Shown here: positions 14,654 through 22,464 of the stretch, in pieces
How positions within the stretch are numbered: position 1 is the first letter of the stretch
Layout: the number at the start of each line of letters is the position of its first letter
Assembly: GCA_905201305.1 (NCBI GenBank)
Contig: CAJKNS010000007.1
Location: 1-22,464 of the forward strand
Reading direction: 5' to 3'
Length of the DNA stretch: 22,464 nt
From: an uncultured Eubacteriales bacterium
GTDB lineage: Bacteria; Bacillota; Clostridia; Oscillospirales; Oscillospiraceae
Notes under the pieces: model-generated
What the model was told of the DNA's origin: nothing
The model's input: the letters and a program-made list of their open reading frames with translations, nothing else
The model's database searches: none
Position numbers and translations under genes: made by a program

Positions 14654-15577
14654 TCAGTGATCGGTCCGAATTCTCGGGTCAATGACAGAGTAGAGAACGT
14701 CTGCCAGCAGATTGCCCAGAATAATCAGTATGGTAGTGAACACCACCGTGCCCTGAAGCAGCGGCATATCCCGGCTGGAGATTGCATCCACAGCCAGCCG
14801 ACCAACGCCGGGGATTGCAAACACGGACTCGGTGATCACCGCGCCGGACAGCAGCGATGCCACCTGAATCGCCATCATGGTGATGACCGGCAGCAGCGCA
14901 TTTTTAAAGGCATGCTTGACGATCACGCCTGCCTGTCCCAGTCCCTTTGCCCAGGCGGTACGGATATAGTCATCCTCCAGCGTTTCCAGCAGGTTCGAAC
15001 GGGTCAGACGCGCAATGGTGCCTGCCGAGCTCCAGCCCAGAACGATGGAAGGCAGTACATAGCTGCTCCAGCCGTTGGTGCCGGACACCGGGAACCAGCC
15101 CAGCTTATAGGCAAATATGTACTGGAACAGCAGCGCCGCCCAGAACACCGGCATGGAAACACCCATGAGCGAAACGCCCATAAACAAGTGGTCCAGGATG
15201 GAATTCTTCTTCACTGCAGAAACAATGCCCGCAGGAATACCAATGAGCCACGCCACCAGCGCCGCAATAATCGAGAGCTTCAGGGTGTAGGGAAACGCCT
15301 GAAGAATCAGCGTGGTCACGGAACGATTCAGCTTATAGGACACGCCAAAATCGCCATGGAGCACGTTCACCAGGTATCTGCCGAACTGTACCAGCACCGG
15401 ATCATTGAGTCCGTAATACTCCGTCATTTGTTCAATTACCTCTGTTTTGGCATGTTCCTTCATCATCACCGCGATGGGGTTGCCGGGCACCACATTGAGC
15501 ATCAGGAAAATCAGGAATATGACGCCAATGAGCACCGGGATAGAAACCAACACACGGTTGACTATCTTCTTTACCAC
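14654..15577 (-). CDS. Peptide ABC transporter permease, OppB/DppB type
   Basis: A 307-aa inner membrane permease that pairs with the OppC-type subunit. The first span is at 9-29 (VLVSIPVLIGVIFLIFLML), followed by the conserved VPGNP and the LHGDFGVSY segment at 73-81. The EAA loop is AWAKGLGQAGVIVKHAFKN at about 208-226, and the C-terminus has the family ending DVLYSVIDPRIR. The start is a GTG at 15577, with AAAGGATG 8 bases upstream. It begins 176 bases after the binding-protein gene, beyond a strong hairpin. Confidence 0.95.
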   Translation of the reverse strand: MVKKIVNRVLVSIPVLIGVIFLIFLMLNVVPGNPIAVMMKEHAKTEVIEQMTEYYGLNDPVLVQFGRYLVNVLHGDFGVSYKLNRSVTTLILQAFPYTLKLSIIAALVAWLIGIPAGIVSAVKKNSILDHLFMGVSLMGVSMPVFWAALLFQYIFAYKLGWFPVSGTNGWSSYVLPSIVLGWSSAGTIARLTRSNLLETLEDDYIRTAWAKGLGQAGVIVKHAFKNALLPVITMMAIQVASLLSGAVITESVFAIPGVGRLAVDAISSRDMPLLQGTVVFTTILIILGNLLADVLYSVIDPRIRTDH

Positions 15578-15683
15578 AGGGAATTCATCCTTTCTGTTGC
15601 CGGGATTATCACACTACTCCCCTGCTGCGGAGCAGTCTGATGATCTCGCCAAGGGTGTTACCAGTACTTTACCAATTTCTCGT

Positions 15684-15729
15684 AAAACCGCTATGGAAGG
15701 GCATCCGAAGATGCCCTTCCGCAGATAAC
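15684..15729 (-). terminator. UUCG-capped hairpin after the binding-protein gene (partial terminator)
   Basis: On the minus strand an 11-bp perfect stem GGAAGGGCATC / GATGCCCTTCC is capped by TTCG (15695-15720). An outer 7-bp helix (CCGTTAT with ATAGCGG) extends it, and TTTT follows. The T-run is short, so read-through into the permease genes is expected. Such a structure usually lets the binding protein be made in excess. A smaller hairpin (CTGCT/AGCAG) lies at 15622-15635; otherwise the 176-base gap holds nothing I can name. Confidence 0.7.
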
Positions 15730-15753
15730 GGGATGTTCAGTTTTACGCTTTAA

Positions 15754-17436
15754 TCAAGAAACGCCGACGTTGCGGTAGTAGTTGCCGCTCCAGCCGTTCC
15801 AGGATACCTTGAAGCCGGAAACTCTGGGGTTCACCACAAACAGGTGCTGCTTGCTGTACAGGGGGATCCAGGCTGCATCCTCCTGAATAATCAGCTTTTC
15901 AAGATCCTGATACTCTGCGATACGCTCGTCCTCGTCTACGATGGCACGGGCAGCAGCAACACGGGCGATTGCCTCCTTGTTGGAGTAGCCAATACCGCGG
16001 CGCTCAATGTTGCCCTCATTGCCGAAGAAGGAGTAGATGAAGTTATCGGGATCGTTGAAATCAGCAGACCAGCTGGAGGTGTAGGTTTCCAGCTCGCCGG
16101 CAGCGCGCATATCATAGAAGCTGCCCTCGTCTACCTCGGTTACCTTTGCGGTTACACCGATCTCAGCCCAGTAAGCCGCAACAATTTCCAGCAGATCCTT
16201 GGTGGTCTGGCTGGCATCGGAGTTGTAGCACAGCTCCATCTCAAAGCCGTCAGGATATCCAGCCTCTGCCAGCAGCTCCTTCGCCTGATCCACATCATAG
16301 GGAATCTCAGCAAGGTCTGCATTGTAGCCGATCAGGCCGTGGGGGAAGATGCCGTTTTCCAGCTCGCCAAGACCGGCATACAGAGTGTCGAGAATCGCCT
16401 GACGGTCAATGGAATACTGGAGCGCCTTACGAACCCGGGCGTCGCTGAGCTCGGTGAACTTCTCGTTGAGCATGATATAGTAAATGCCAACACGAACGCC
16501 GGATACAATCTGATCCTTGTAGGTATCGTTGTTCAGGAAGTACTCCAGCTGAGAAGCGTTGTTGTCCATATCCAGGATGTCCAGCTCGCCGTTTTCAAAC
16601 ATCATACGTGCGGTAGCCTCGTCAGGAATGACCTTGAGGATCAGACCCTCGCAGGCAGGCGCGCCGTCCCAGTAATCCTTGTTGGCAGTCAGCACCAGCT
16701 CAGAGTTGAACTCCCAGCCATAGAAGGAGAAGGGACCGGTGCCGATGGTAACGGCAGGATCGATGCCGAACTGATCGCCAGCCTGCTCGGTGGTTTCCTC
16801 GTCAAAGATGGAGGCGCCGGGGGTGGTCAGGCAAGCCAGGAATGCGCCATAGGGCTCTTCCAGGGTAATGGAGAAGTTGTAATCATCAATGATCTCAAAG
16901 CCGGCAAGCTCGGTTGCCTTGCCGTCTGCCACATCCTGCGCGCCCTTAATCATATCATAGATATCATCGTTGACCGCCTTCTCATAGGTCAGCATGCGCT
17001 TGATGGTGTAGAGCACATCGGAGGCGGTGAGGTCGGCGCCGTTGGTGAACTTTACGCCCTCGTTCAGAGTAAAGGTGTAGGTCAGACCATCGTCAGATAC
17101 GGTCCAGCTCTTCGCCAGAGAAGGAACGATCTCAGAGGTGCCGTCGTCGTTTGCCTTTACCTCAACCAAACGGTCAAAAATATTCATGGCAACGGTGTAG
17201 TACTCCGTGGTGCACTGGGGATCCACGGTATCCGGGTTGTCATCCTGAATCTTCAGAAATTTGGAAGTGTCAAGATCGCCCTCTGCGGCGTTGGTTGCGG
17301 TATCCGCAGCAGAACCGGTCTCCGTACCGGCAGCGCTGCCGGCATTAGATGCTGTGGAGGCGTCGTTGTTTCCGCAGCCGGCAAGCATGCTCACGCACAG
17401 TGCCAGTGCCAGCGACAAGCTTACTAGTTTTTTCAT
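15754..17436 (-). CDS. Peptide ABC transporter substrate-binding lipoprotein (SBP_bac_5)
   Basis: A 560-aa extracellular lipoprotein that binds peptides and delivers them to the permease pair. The signal peptide MKKLVSLSLALALCVSMLAGC ends in an LAGC lipobox with Cys21 as the lipidation site. A Ser/Thr/Ala/Gly-rich linker follows (about 25-55). The mature domain begins KFLKIQDDNPDTVDPQ and contains KSWTVSDDGLTYTFTLNEGVKFTNG, the family signature, and a late YSIDRQAILDTLYAG. The ATG at 17436 has AGGAGAG upstream and puts the signal at the N-terminus; an in-frame ATG at 17520 would bury it behind 28 residues and has no good RBS. First gene of the transporter operon. Peptide specificity cannot be read from sequence. 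Confidence 0.95.
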   Translation of the reverse strand: MKKLVSLSLALALCVSMLAGCGNNDASTASNAGSAAGTETGSAADTATNAAEGDLDTSKFLKIQDDNPDTVDPQCTTEYYTVAMNIFDRLVEVKANDDGTSEIVPSLAKSWTVSDDGLTYTFTLNEGVKFTNGADLTASDVLYTIKRMLTYEKAVNDDIYDMIKGAQDVADGKATELAGFEIIDDYNFSITLEEPYGAFLACLTTPGASIFDEETTEQAGDQFGIDPAVTIGTGPFSFYGWEFNSELVLTANKDYWDGAPACEGLILKVIPDEATARMMFENGELDILDMDNNASQLEYFLNNDTYKDQIVSGVRVGIYYIMLNEKFTELSDARVRKALQYSIDRQAILDTLYAGLGELENGIFPHGLIGYNADLAEIPYDVDQAKELLAEAGYPDGFEMELCYNSDASQTTKDLLEIVAAYWAEIGVTAKVTEVDEGSFYDMRAAGELETYTSSWSADFNDPDNFIYSFFGNEGNIERRGIGYSNKEAIARVAAARAIVDEDERIAEYQDLEKLIIQEDAAWIPLYSKQHLFVVNPRVSGFKVSWNGWSGNYYRNVGVS

Positions 17437-17545
17437 AGACAGTTCTCTCCTATTCGCAGAATTGTGAAGTAATTCCTTCAACCGTTGTAAAAATTGAAGA
17501 AGATTTTTGATTTTTGCCATCGCAATTCTTTGTAATATGGTTTCT

Positions 17546-17573
17546 ATTCTAGCACAGACTCAGAAAAATGCAA
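17546..17573 (-). promoter_or_regulatory. Promoter of the peptide transporter operon
   Basis: On the minus strand TTGCAT (17568-17573), 16 bases, then TAGAAT (17546-17551). The start would be near 17539, leaving a leader of about 100 nt that contains CTTCAA/TTGAAG pairing. The 180-base gap to the transglutaminase-like gene shows no convincing terminator. Confidence 0.62.
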
Positions 17574-17616
17574 GTACAAAATTCAGAATATTCATTTACT
17601 TCCTTTGTAGGATCTG

Positions 17617-18994
17617 TTAATTCTCCTCCAAAACTACACATTCCAGCGTCTCGGTGGAGCCGTCCCACAGGCTGCGGTCTACCGGTCCGTCCGCGCGCTC
17701 CACCTCGCCCCGCTGATTGTCATAGGGGTCGGAGCGAAGATAGGACATGGGCGGCTGGAAATCCGCCTGAAATGCATCCGTCAGGCAAACCCGATAGGGG
17801 TCCAGGTTGCAGAAGTAAAAATCCCAGCGATCATAAGCCTTTTGCCGCCAGGCTGAGCCGCCAAAGGAGCAGTCGCAATACATCCAGCCAAAGGGCGCCA
17901 CATAGAACATCGCCCAGTCATGGCAGTCTGCACTGCGCCAATCGGCATATAAGCCCGACTGCCAGCGGGCTGGAATTCCCGCAATTCTGCACATAGTGAT
18001 GAAGGTCAGCGCCTGAACGCCGCAGTCTCCCCGCAGCCGGGATGCGCAGTATTCCGGGATTACCGGCAAACTCACATAGGAGCGCATATAGGAGTATACC
18101 ACCTTTGTGGTCACAAAGTCATAGATTTTCCGGGCTTTCTTCAGGGGATTTGTCTCATCGCCAACAATTTCGCAAGTCAATGCCCGTAGATAGGGGGTAA
18201 ACGCAATGTGCGGCAACTGCTCGCCGGTGTCAAAATCGGGCTGCTCCGGGCTGACCAGCGTGGGATCCGGATTCTGATAATGCATGGTATTCACCAGGCT
18301 ATACTCGATTTGGCACTTCCGGACCTCCTGTGCCGTTCCTGCAAAATAGACCGTTCTCTGATGGGCATCTAGGGGGGGCGACGGAAGAATATGCAGGATT
18401 GTAAGAAATCAAATTCACATCACTCATTTGGAATTTTTCCAAAGGCAATGGGACGTGAATGTGAAATTCTCCATTCTGCGCCGCCAGCTCCTCCCCCAGG
18501 GTCACGGTAGCACGGAGCTTCATGCGGCACTTTACCGTACCGGAACGCTTCATTTTTGCAATGATCTCGTCACGAATCTGTGAATCGTCCTTCTCTCCGG
18601 GTTCCGGCACCTTAGGATGCTTTTGCCGGGCGGCAATATCGGCGCGGATTTTAATGAGATTGCTGTAGAAACTGTCAATGTAGCGGATTTCTCCCTCTAC
18701 AAACATCCAGTCCACCACATTCCCTCTCCGCAGACGGTCCAGCTCTCCGGGCTGATAGTCAAAAAGCCGCGCTCTCAGGATTTCTTCCGCCTCCTGCTGG
18801 GATACCACATAATCCCGCAGGATCTTTCCCATCTGCATTTCCTCCAGCCGAAGCTTTTCCTTCAGGGTTTCCGGTATGTCCTCCTGAAGGCGGCTGTGAA
18901 TCAGCGCAATTGCCTCTCCGTAATCTCCGTGCCATTTCAGCTTTTCAATATCCTCGGGCAGCGGATAGCCCAGTGCCTCAATCTGATAGTCCAT
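17617..18994 (-). pseudogene. Transglutaminase-like protein, frameshifted at a C7 run
   Basis: Two adjacent frames together encode one protein. The N-terminal part starts at the ATG at 18994 (GGAGG RBS; MDYQIEALGYPLPEDI) and runs out of frame to a TAG at 18299. The C-terminal part is in another frame and ends at 17617. Removing one C from the run of seven at 18372-18378 joins them (SVAP then LDAHQRTVYFAGTAQ) into 458 aa. The C-terminal part has the papain-fold transglutaminase triad: Cys in RGDCGVQALTF (restored residue 324), His in CHDWAMFYV (358) and Asp in YCDCSFGG (374). No signal peptide is visible. The helical N-terminal half (about 230 aa) matches no domain I can name. The slip may be a sequencing error, a phase-variable tract, or a true mutation. 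Downstream of the MATE gene by 35 bases. Confidence 0.82.
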
Positions 18995-19029
18995 AATGTA
19001 TCCTCCAATCGCCGCAGATTTGCAGCTGT

Positions 19030-20424
19030 TTACGTTGTCTGAATCCCAGCGGGAATCCATTTTCCCCGAATGAAATGCAGATAGTTAGCAATGCCGCGCA
19101 GGTTCAGGTCCACCGCCATGGCAATCCATACAGCGCTGAGCCCCAAATGGAATCCAAACAGCAGCACCGCACCCAGGCTCACCCGAATGCAGAGCATGCA
19201 GATGATGCCCACATAGAAGGGGTATTTCGCCTCGCCTGCACCCCGCAACGCCCCGGACATTACGGTGGACATGGAAAACATCGGCTCTGCCACCGACACA
19301 ATCCGCAGCATCTCGCCGGACAGCAGTGCCACCTCCAGGTCGCTGGAGAACGCCTTGCCCAGCGTATCTGACCACAGGAACATTGCAAGTGCCAGAATCG
19401 CCGTGAGTCCCACGCCAATCCAGCCTGTGACCTTTCCGAAAAATTTTGCGCGCTTCCACTGCCCCGCGCCCACATTCTGCCCCACCAGCGCCGTAGACGC
19501 CGATGCAATGCCGTAAGCAGGCATATAGCAGATCTGCTCCGCTGTCACTGCCACATAGTTTGCCGCCAGAGAAACGGTGCCCAGAGTACTGACCATCCGC
19601 GTCATGATGATCTGTCCAAAGGAGATGGTAATGCGCTCCAGCGCCACCGGAATGGCAACGCCAAGGCAGTCCTTCTGGAGCTTTCGTTCCAGGTGAAAAT
19701 TTCCACGAAATTTCGGGCAGTATTCTTCGGAGCAAAACAACACCTTTGCCGTAAGCCAGATGCCGCCCACCAGCAGGCTCAGTCCCGTTGCCACCGCTGC
19801 CCCCAGCACGCCCAAACCTGCCCCGGGCAGCGTGATACGATGTCCCAGGACGGTATAGACCGCGGTGTCATAGATCAGGAAGAAGTTCAGCACCACGTTC
19901 AGCAGGTTAATCAGTGTATTGACAATCATCGGCGTTCGGGTGTTGCCCATGCACCGAAGGATTGCGGAAAACACCGCATGAAATGTCCGTCCCGGCAGCG
20001 CAAGCATTAGCACCAGCATATACAGAAATGCATCCTTGCGAATCTCCGGCGCCGCCCCCATCCATTTGGGCAGCACCAGAGACAGCGGGCTTCCGATCAG
20101 CATGGCGCCGATGCCTAAAATCAGCGAACCAATCACCGACTGAATCAGGGTCTTCTGTACCATCTCCGGCTCCCCTGCGCCAATAAAATACGCCGCACGG
20201 ACGCTGTAGCCAACGCCCAGCGCCATAATCACGCCGTTAATCAGCCAGTTGCAGGAGGCAGTCACGGAAATTGCCGCCGTTGCCCCAGCTCCAAGGGAAC
20301 CCACCATTGCCGTATCCACATAGGAGGTTGCCGTCACCAGCAGCTGCTCCAGAATTGCCGGAATGGACAGTGCTGCCGCCAGTAAAACCGGATTCTTTCC
20401 GGACCTTGCTAAATCTGCATTCAT
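19030..20424 (-). CDS. MATE-family efflux transporter
   Basis: A 464-aa inner membrane exporter of the multidrug and toxin extrusion family, which exchanges Na+ or H+ for organic cations or metabolites. Two homologous halves are seen: the N-terminal one with SIPAILEQLLVTATSYVDTAMVG (20-42) and the C-terminal one beginning near AIPVALERITISFGQIIMTRMV, plus the ALRGAGEAKYPFYVGI motif and about 12 hydrophobic spans. Length is normal. The ATG at 20424 overlaps the stop of the C39-like gene (ATGA), so the two are coupled. The substrate is unknown. The pairing with two papain-fold genes is unusual for a simple drug exporter. Confidence 0.94.
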   Translation of the reverse strand: MNADLARSGKNPVLLAAALSIPAILEQLLVTATSYVDTAMVGSLGAGATAAISVTASCNWLINGVIMALGVGYSVRAAYFIGAGEPEMVQKTLIQSVIGSLILGIGAMLIGSPLSLVLPKWMGAAPEIRKDAFLYMLVLMLALPGRTFHAVFSAILRCMGNTRTPMIVNTLINLLNVVLNFFLIYDTAVYTVLGHRITLPGAGLGVLGAAVATGLSLLVGGIWLTAKVLFCSEEYCPKFRGNFHLERKLQKDCLGVAIPVALERITISFGQIIMTRMVSTLGTVSLAANYVAVTAEQICYMPAYGIASASTALVGQNVGAGQWKRAKFFGKVTGWIGVGLTAILALAMFLWSDTLGKAFSSDLEVALLSGEMLRIVSVAEPMFSMSTVMSGALRGAGEAKYPFYVGIICMLCIRVSLGAVLLFGFHLGLSAVWIAMAVDLNLRGIANYLHFIRGKWIPAGIQTT

Positions 20425-21035
20425 TTCTTCCGCTCCACAGTAACCACCTGCATGCCCATCTCCCGATACCGCTGCTCCACCAGCTTCCGGTCATAGCCCC
20501 GACAGCCGGCATTCATCCAGGGATCGTTAAAATAATACTGCTTCTCGTCATAGCCCACCAGCAGCAGACAATGCTGATGGTTGATCCACTGAAACTCCCC
20601 ATCTCTGCCCAAAAGCCGCCAGGTAACGCCCAGGGAAGACGGCTCCATATTCAGAGTCGCCCAAAACACTGCAGGCAAATCCTTGTCAATATATTCCTCC
20701 AGCAGCGTTTCCATTGGAGCGCCCTGACGCGCCGTGAACCGGTAATCCGCTCCCGCAGCCCGTTCCAATGCCTGCGCAATCACCGGAGCATAGCAGCCAT
20801 AGGAGCCTTTCTCATCGTTATATGGGCTCCCAATGAATGCATCCGCCGGATGGGGCCCGTAGAGATAGCCGTTATGAAACTCGAAGTCCCGCTTGTATAA
20901 GTACCGATCAATAAACTGCTCCGGGGTGATCTCATACCCCAGATACCGCAGCAGCATCACTGCCGAAATGCTCTCACAGCCGGTGGGGTACCTCTCCGTC
21001 TGGTCGATATAGGGAACCGAAATGATTTTCTGCAT
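20421..21035 (-). CDS. C39-like papain-fold cysteine peptidase
   Basis: A 204-aa protein of the C39-like (Peptidase_C39_2) group. The Cys is in YPTGCESISAVMLL (Cys20), the His in NHQHCLLLVGYD (His155), and the third residue in YYFNDPW (Asn170/Asp171), which matches the family triad. It begins directly with the catalytic-domain strand ISVPYIDQ, so there is no signal peptide, membrane span or ABC domain; it is not a bacteriocin-exporter peptidase. The ATG at 21035 has GGAGG 7 bases upstream; a longer frame to 21065 passes through that RBS. First gene of a three-gene operon with a MATE exporter and a transglutaminase-like gene. The substrate is unknown. Confidence 0.88.
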   Translation of the reverse strand: MQKIISVPYIDQTERYPTGCESISAVMLLRYLGYEITPEQFIDRYLYKRDFEFHNGYLYGPHPADAFIGSPYNDEKGSYGCYAPVIAQALERAAGADYRFTARQGAPMETLLEEYIDKDLPAVFWATLNMEPSSLGVTWRLLGRDGEFQWINHQHCLLLVGYDEKQYYFNDPWMNAGCRGYDRKLVEQRYREMGMQVVTVERKK

Positions 21036-21076
21036 GCTACAGCCTCCGTTTTCTCTTTTCTTCATCCTATTGGAGT

Positions 21077-21105
21077 ATTATAACGGATTTCCTTCCATCC
21101 CGCAA
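21077..21105 (-). promoter_or_regulatory. Promoter of the C39-MATE-transglutaminase operon
   Basis: On the minus strand TTGCGG (21100-21105), 17 bases, then perfect TATAAT (21077-21082). The start is near 21070, about 35 bases before the C39-like ATG. Confidence 0.75.
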
Positions 21106-21117
21106 CCGTTAAGCAGC

Positions 21118-21146
21118 AAAATGCGGCAGAGGATGTCCCCTGCCGC
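21118..21146 (-). terminator. Probable terminator after the phosphoglucomutase gene
   Basis: On the minus strand a 7-bp GC stem (GCGGCAG / CTGCCGC, 21123-21146) with a loop that can pair further (GGA/TCC) is followed by ATTTTGC. It lies 10 bases after the phosphoglucomutase stop and just upstream of the next promoter. The T-run is short. Confidence 0.65.
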
Positions 21147-21155
21147 AAAACAGAA

Positions 21156-22464
21156 TCAAATGCCAGCCTGCTTCATTTTCTCACTCATGGACGCTTTCAG
21201 CAGCTCCAGCGTATGCTCCGCAGCCTTCTTTGTCTCGTCAGAAGCAAAATAGTAGATTTTTAGCTTTGGCTCTGTGCCGGAAGGACGCAGAATCACCCGG
21301 CTCTTCTCCCCCACACCATAGGACAGCACATTGGAGGACGGGAAATCCAGCGTTGACTTCTGACCTGTTGTTTTATCCACAGCGGTTCCGTTCCGATAAT
21401 CTGCAACCGATTGTACAGGTAGCCCACCGATTTCCTCCGGACAATTCTCCCGCAGACTGTCGATAAATGCGGCGCAGCGCTTTTTCCCTTCCTCGCCGTC
21501 CAGCGCAACAGAAACCACTTCTGTATCATAGAAGCCGTAGGTACGGTAAAGCCGGTCCATATTCTCTGTAAGGGTTACGCCCTCCAGCTTGCAGCTTGCC
21601 GCCAAGACGGCCACCAGCACACAGGCGATCTGGGCGTCCTTATCCCGGGCATAGGTGCCCTTCAGGAAGCCGCAGCTCTCCTCGAAGGCAAAGACCACTT
21701 CGTCTTCTCTGCCCTGCTGCTCCAGTCCAAGAATGGTGGAGCCGATGTACTTAAAGCCGGTGAGCACATCGATGTTCTCGCAGCCATAGCGTTTTGCAAT
21801 CTCCAGCACCATGGGCGTGGTGACAATGGACTTGATGCACTTGCTGTGGTCCGGCAGTGTGTTCTGGCGCAGGCGATTATTCAGGATAAACTCCAGCAGC
21901 ATGCAGCCCAGCTCATTGCCGGAAAAGCGCCGAATTCCATTCTCCGTGGGCACCGCAATAGCAACCCGATCTGCGTCTGGATCGGTGGCAACAATGACGT
22001 CATAATGGGTATCCTTCGCCGCCGCAATGCACTTTTTCGCCTCATCAAAGGCAGCCTCAGTCTCGGGATTGGGATAAGAGCATGTGGGGAAATTGCCGTC
22101 AGGGGTTGCCTGGGCAGTTACCACGTCATAGTCCACCCCCAGCCGGTCATACAAGGTCGTCACCGGCGTCAGCCCGGTACCGTGCAGCGGCGTATAGAGG
22201 ACCTTTAAGCCGGATGCCGGAATCAGCTTCCGGCAGAGCATTTCCCCCAGCACCGCCTCATAATAGGCATCATAGACCTCATTCCAAATAAGCCGAATCT
22301 TCCCCTGGGCAACCAGCGTCTCATAATCCGTCTCCGCCTCGGAAATCATAGGCAGCTGCTGCATCCGCGCAAACACCTCTGCCGCAGGCTCGTCGGTCTG
22401 CTGGCAGCCGTCGGGACCATAGCATTTCATGCCGTTGTAGGGCGCAGGATTATGGCTGGCAGTC
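21156..22464 (-). CDS. Phosphoglucomutase / phosphomannomutase-type enzyme, 5' end outside the window
   Basis: An alpha-D-phosphohexomutase that interconverts hexose-1- and hexose-6-phosphates. The frame is open to the window edge and enters with TASHNPAPYNGMKCYGPDG, so the phosphoserine is encoded within the last 26 bases shown. Later landmarks are LHGTG, the metal loop ATDPDADR, FKYIGS, the sugar-binding FAFEESCGF and the phosphate-binding RPSGTEPK near the C-terminus. About 435 residues are visible, against 560-580 for the full family, so roughly 130 N-terminal residues are missing. An ATG inside the window at 22430 lies after the active-site serine and cannot be the true start. FEESCG-type motifs favour phosphoglucomutase over GlmM, of which there is a separate copy. 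Confidence 0.94.
   Translation of the reverse strand, partial: TASHNPAPYNGMKCYGPDGCQQTDEPAAEVFARMQQLPMISEAETDYETLVAQGKIRLIWNEVYDAYYEAVLGEMLCRKLIPASGLKVLYTPLHGTGLTPVTTLYDRLGVDYDVVTAQATPDGNFPTCSYPNPETEAAFDEAKKCIAAAKDTHYDVIVATDPDADRVAIAVPTENGIRRFSGNELGCMLLEFILNNRLRQNTLPDHSKCIKSIVTTPMVLEIAKRYGCENIDVLTGFKYIGSTILGLEQQGREDEVVFAFEESCGFLKGTYARDKDAQIACVLVAVLAASCKLEGVTLTENMDRLYRTYGFYDTEVVSVALDGEEGKKRCAAFIDSLRENCPEEIGGLPVQSVADYRNGTAVDKTTGQKSTLDFPSSNVLSYGVGEKSRVILRPSGTEPKLKIYYFASDETKKAAEHTLELLKASMSEKMKQAGI

Noticed and set aside
15844..17427. A 527-codon open frame on the plus strand opposite the binding-protein gene
   Set aside because: It is the mirror of a GC-biased coding sequence; the translation has no family features and no RBS, while the minus-strand gene has a signal peptide, lipobox and family signature.
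20421..21035. Bacteriocin leader peptidase of an ABC exporter
   Set aside because: No ABC or membrane domain is attached and no double-glycine precursor peptide is visible near it.
1..22464. CRISPR arrays, tRNA/rRNA genes, insertion sequences, prophage or integration sites
   Set aside because: No regularly spaced repeats, no cloverleaf or rRNA-like stretches, no transposase or integrase frames, and no terminal inverted repeats were seen.

Overview
This window is chromosomal DNA from a low-to-mid GC Gram-positive, most likely a gut-type Clostridia/Oscillospirales bacterium. The evidence is strong AGGAGG-type ribosome binding sites, sigma-A promoters, split-domain chromate transporters beside ruvCAB, a lipoprotein peptide-binding protein, a zinc-ribbon protein typical of Clostridia, and ATG/GTG/TTG start use. 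The taxon is inferred from gene style only. No tRNA, rRNA, CRISPR array, insertion sequence or phage module is visible. Both window edges cut genes: a GH25 muramidase on the left and a phosphoglucomutase on the right.

Layout. (1) 1-1.2 kb: the end of a plus-strand GH25 lysozyme converges on a minus-strand Sfp-type phosphopantetheinyl transferase; the lysozyme terminator lies inside the transferase reading frame. (2) 1.2-1.8 kb: a 91-aa double zinc-ribbon protein sits behind a near-consensus promoter and a leader of about 260 nt. The leader folds into a multi-stem RNA whose outermost helix pairs with the gene's own Shine-Dalgarno sequence. This is the best candidate here for an undescribed element. 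(3) 1.8-7.4 kb, minus strand: one tight operon with a small membrane protein, a YgjP-like metallohydrolase, two half-size chromate-type transporters, ruvC, ruvA, ruvB and glmM. (4) 7.4-9.25 kb, minus strand: an M19 dipeptidase translationally coupled to a cytosolic class A beta-lactamase-fold serine hydrolase. (5) 9.4-11.2 kb, plus strand, divergent from (4): a class I amidotransferase-like C26 peptidase coupled to a P1/DmpA-type aminopeptidase. (6) 11.15-17.6 kb, minus strand: a complete Opp/Dpp peptide ABC importer (lipoprotein, two permeases, two ATPases) followed by a GNAT acetyltransferase. (7) 17.6-21.1 kb, minus strand: an operon of a C39-like papain-fold protein, a MATE exporter and a transglutaminase-like protein; the last is split by a one-base slip in a C7 run. 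(8) 21.15 kb to the edge: an alpha-phosphohexomutase.

How the genes may work together. Regions 4-6 place a peptide importer next to four cytosolic enzymes whose families act on dipeptides, gamma-glutamyl bonds and D- or blocked N-termini. That is consistent with uptake and full breakdown of unusual peptides such as cell-wall peptides (inference). GlmM and the GH25 enzyme also concern cell wall, but nothing ties them to this set. Region 7 combines two papain-fold proteins without signal peptides and a multidrug-type exporter; I do not recognise a described pathway with this composition.
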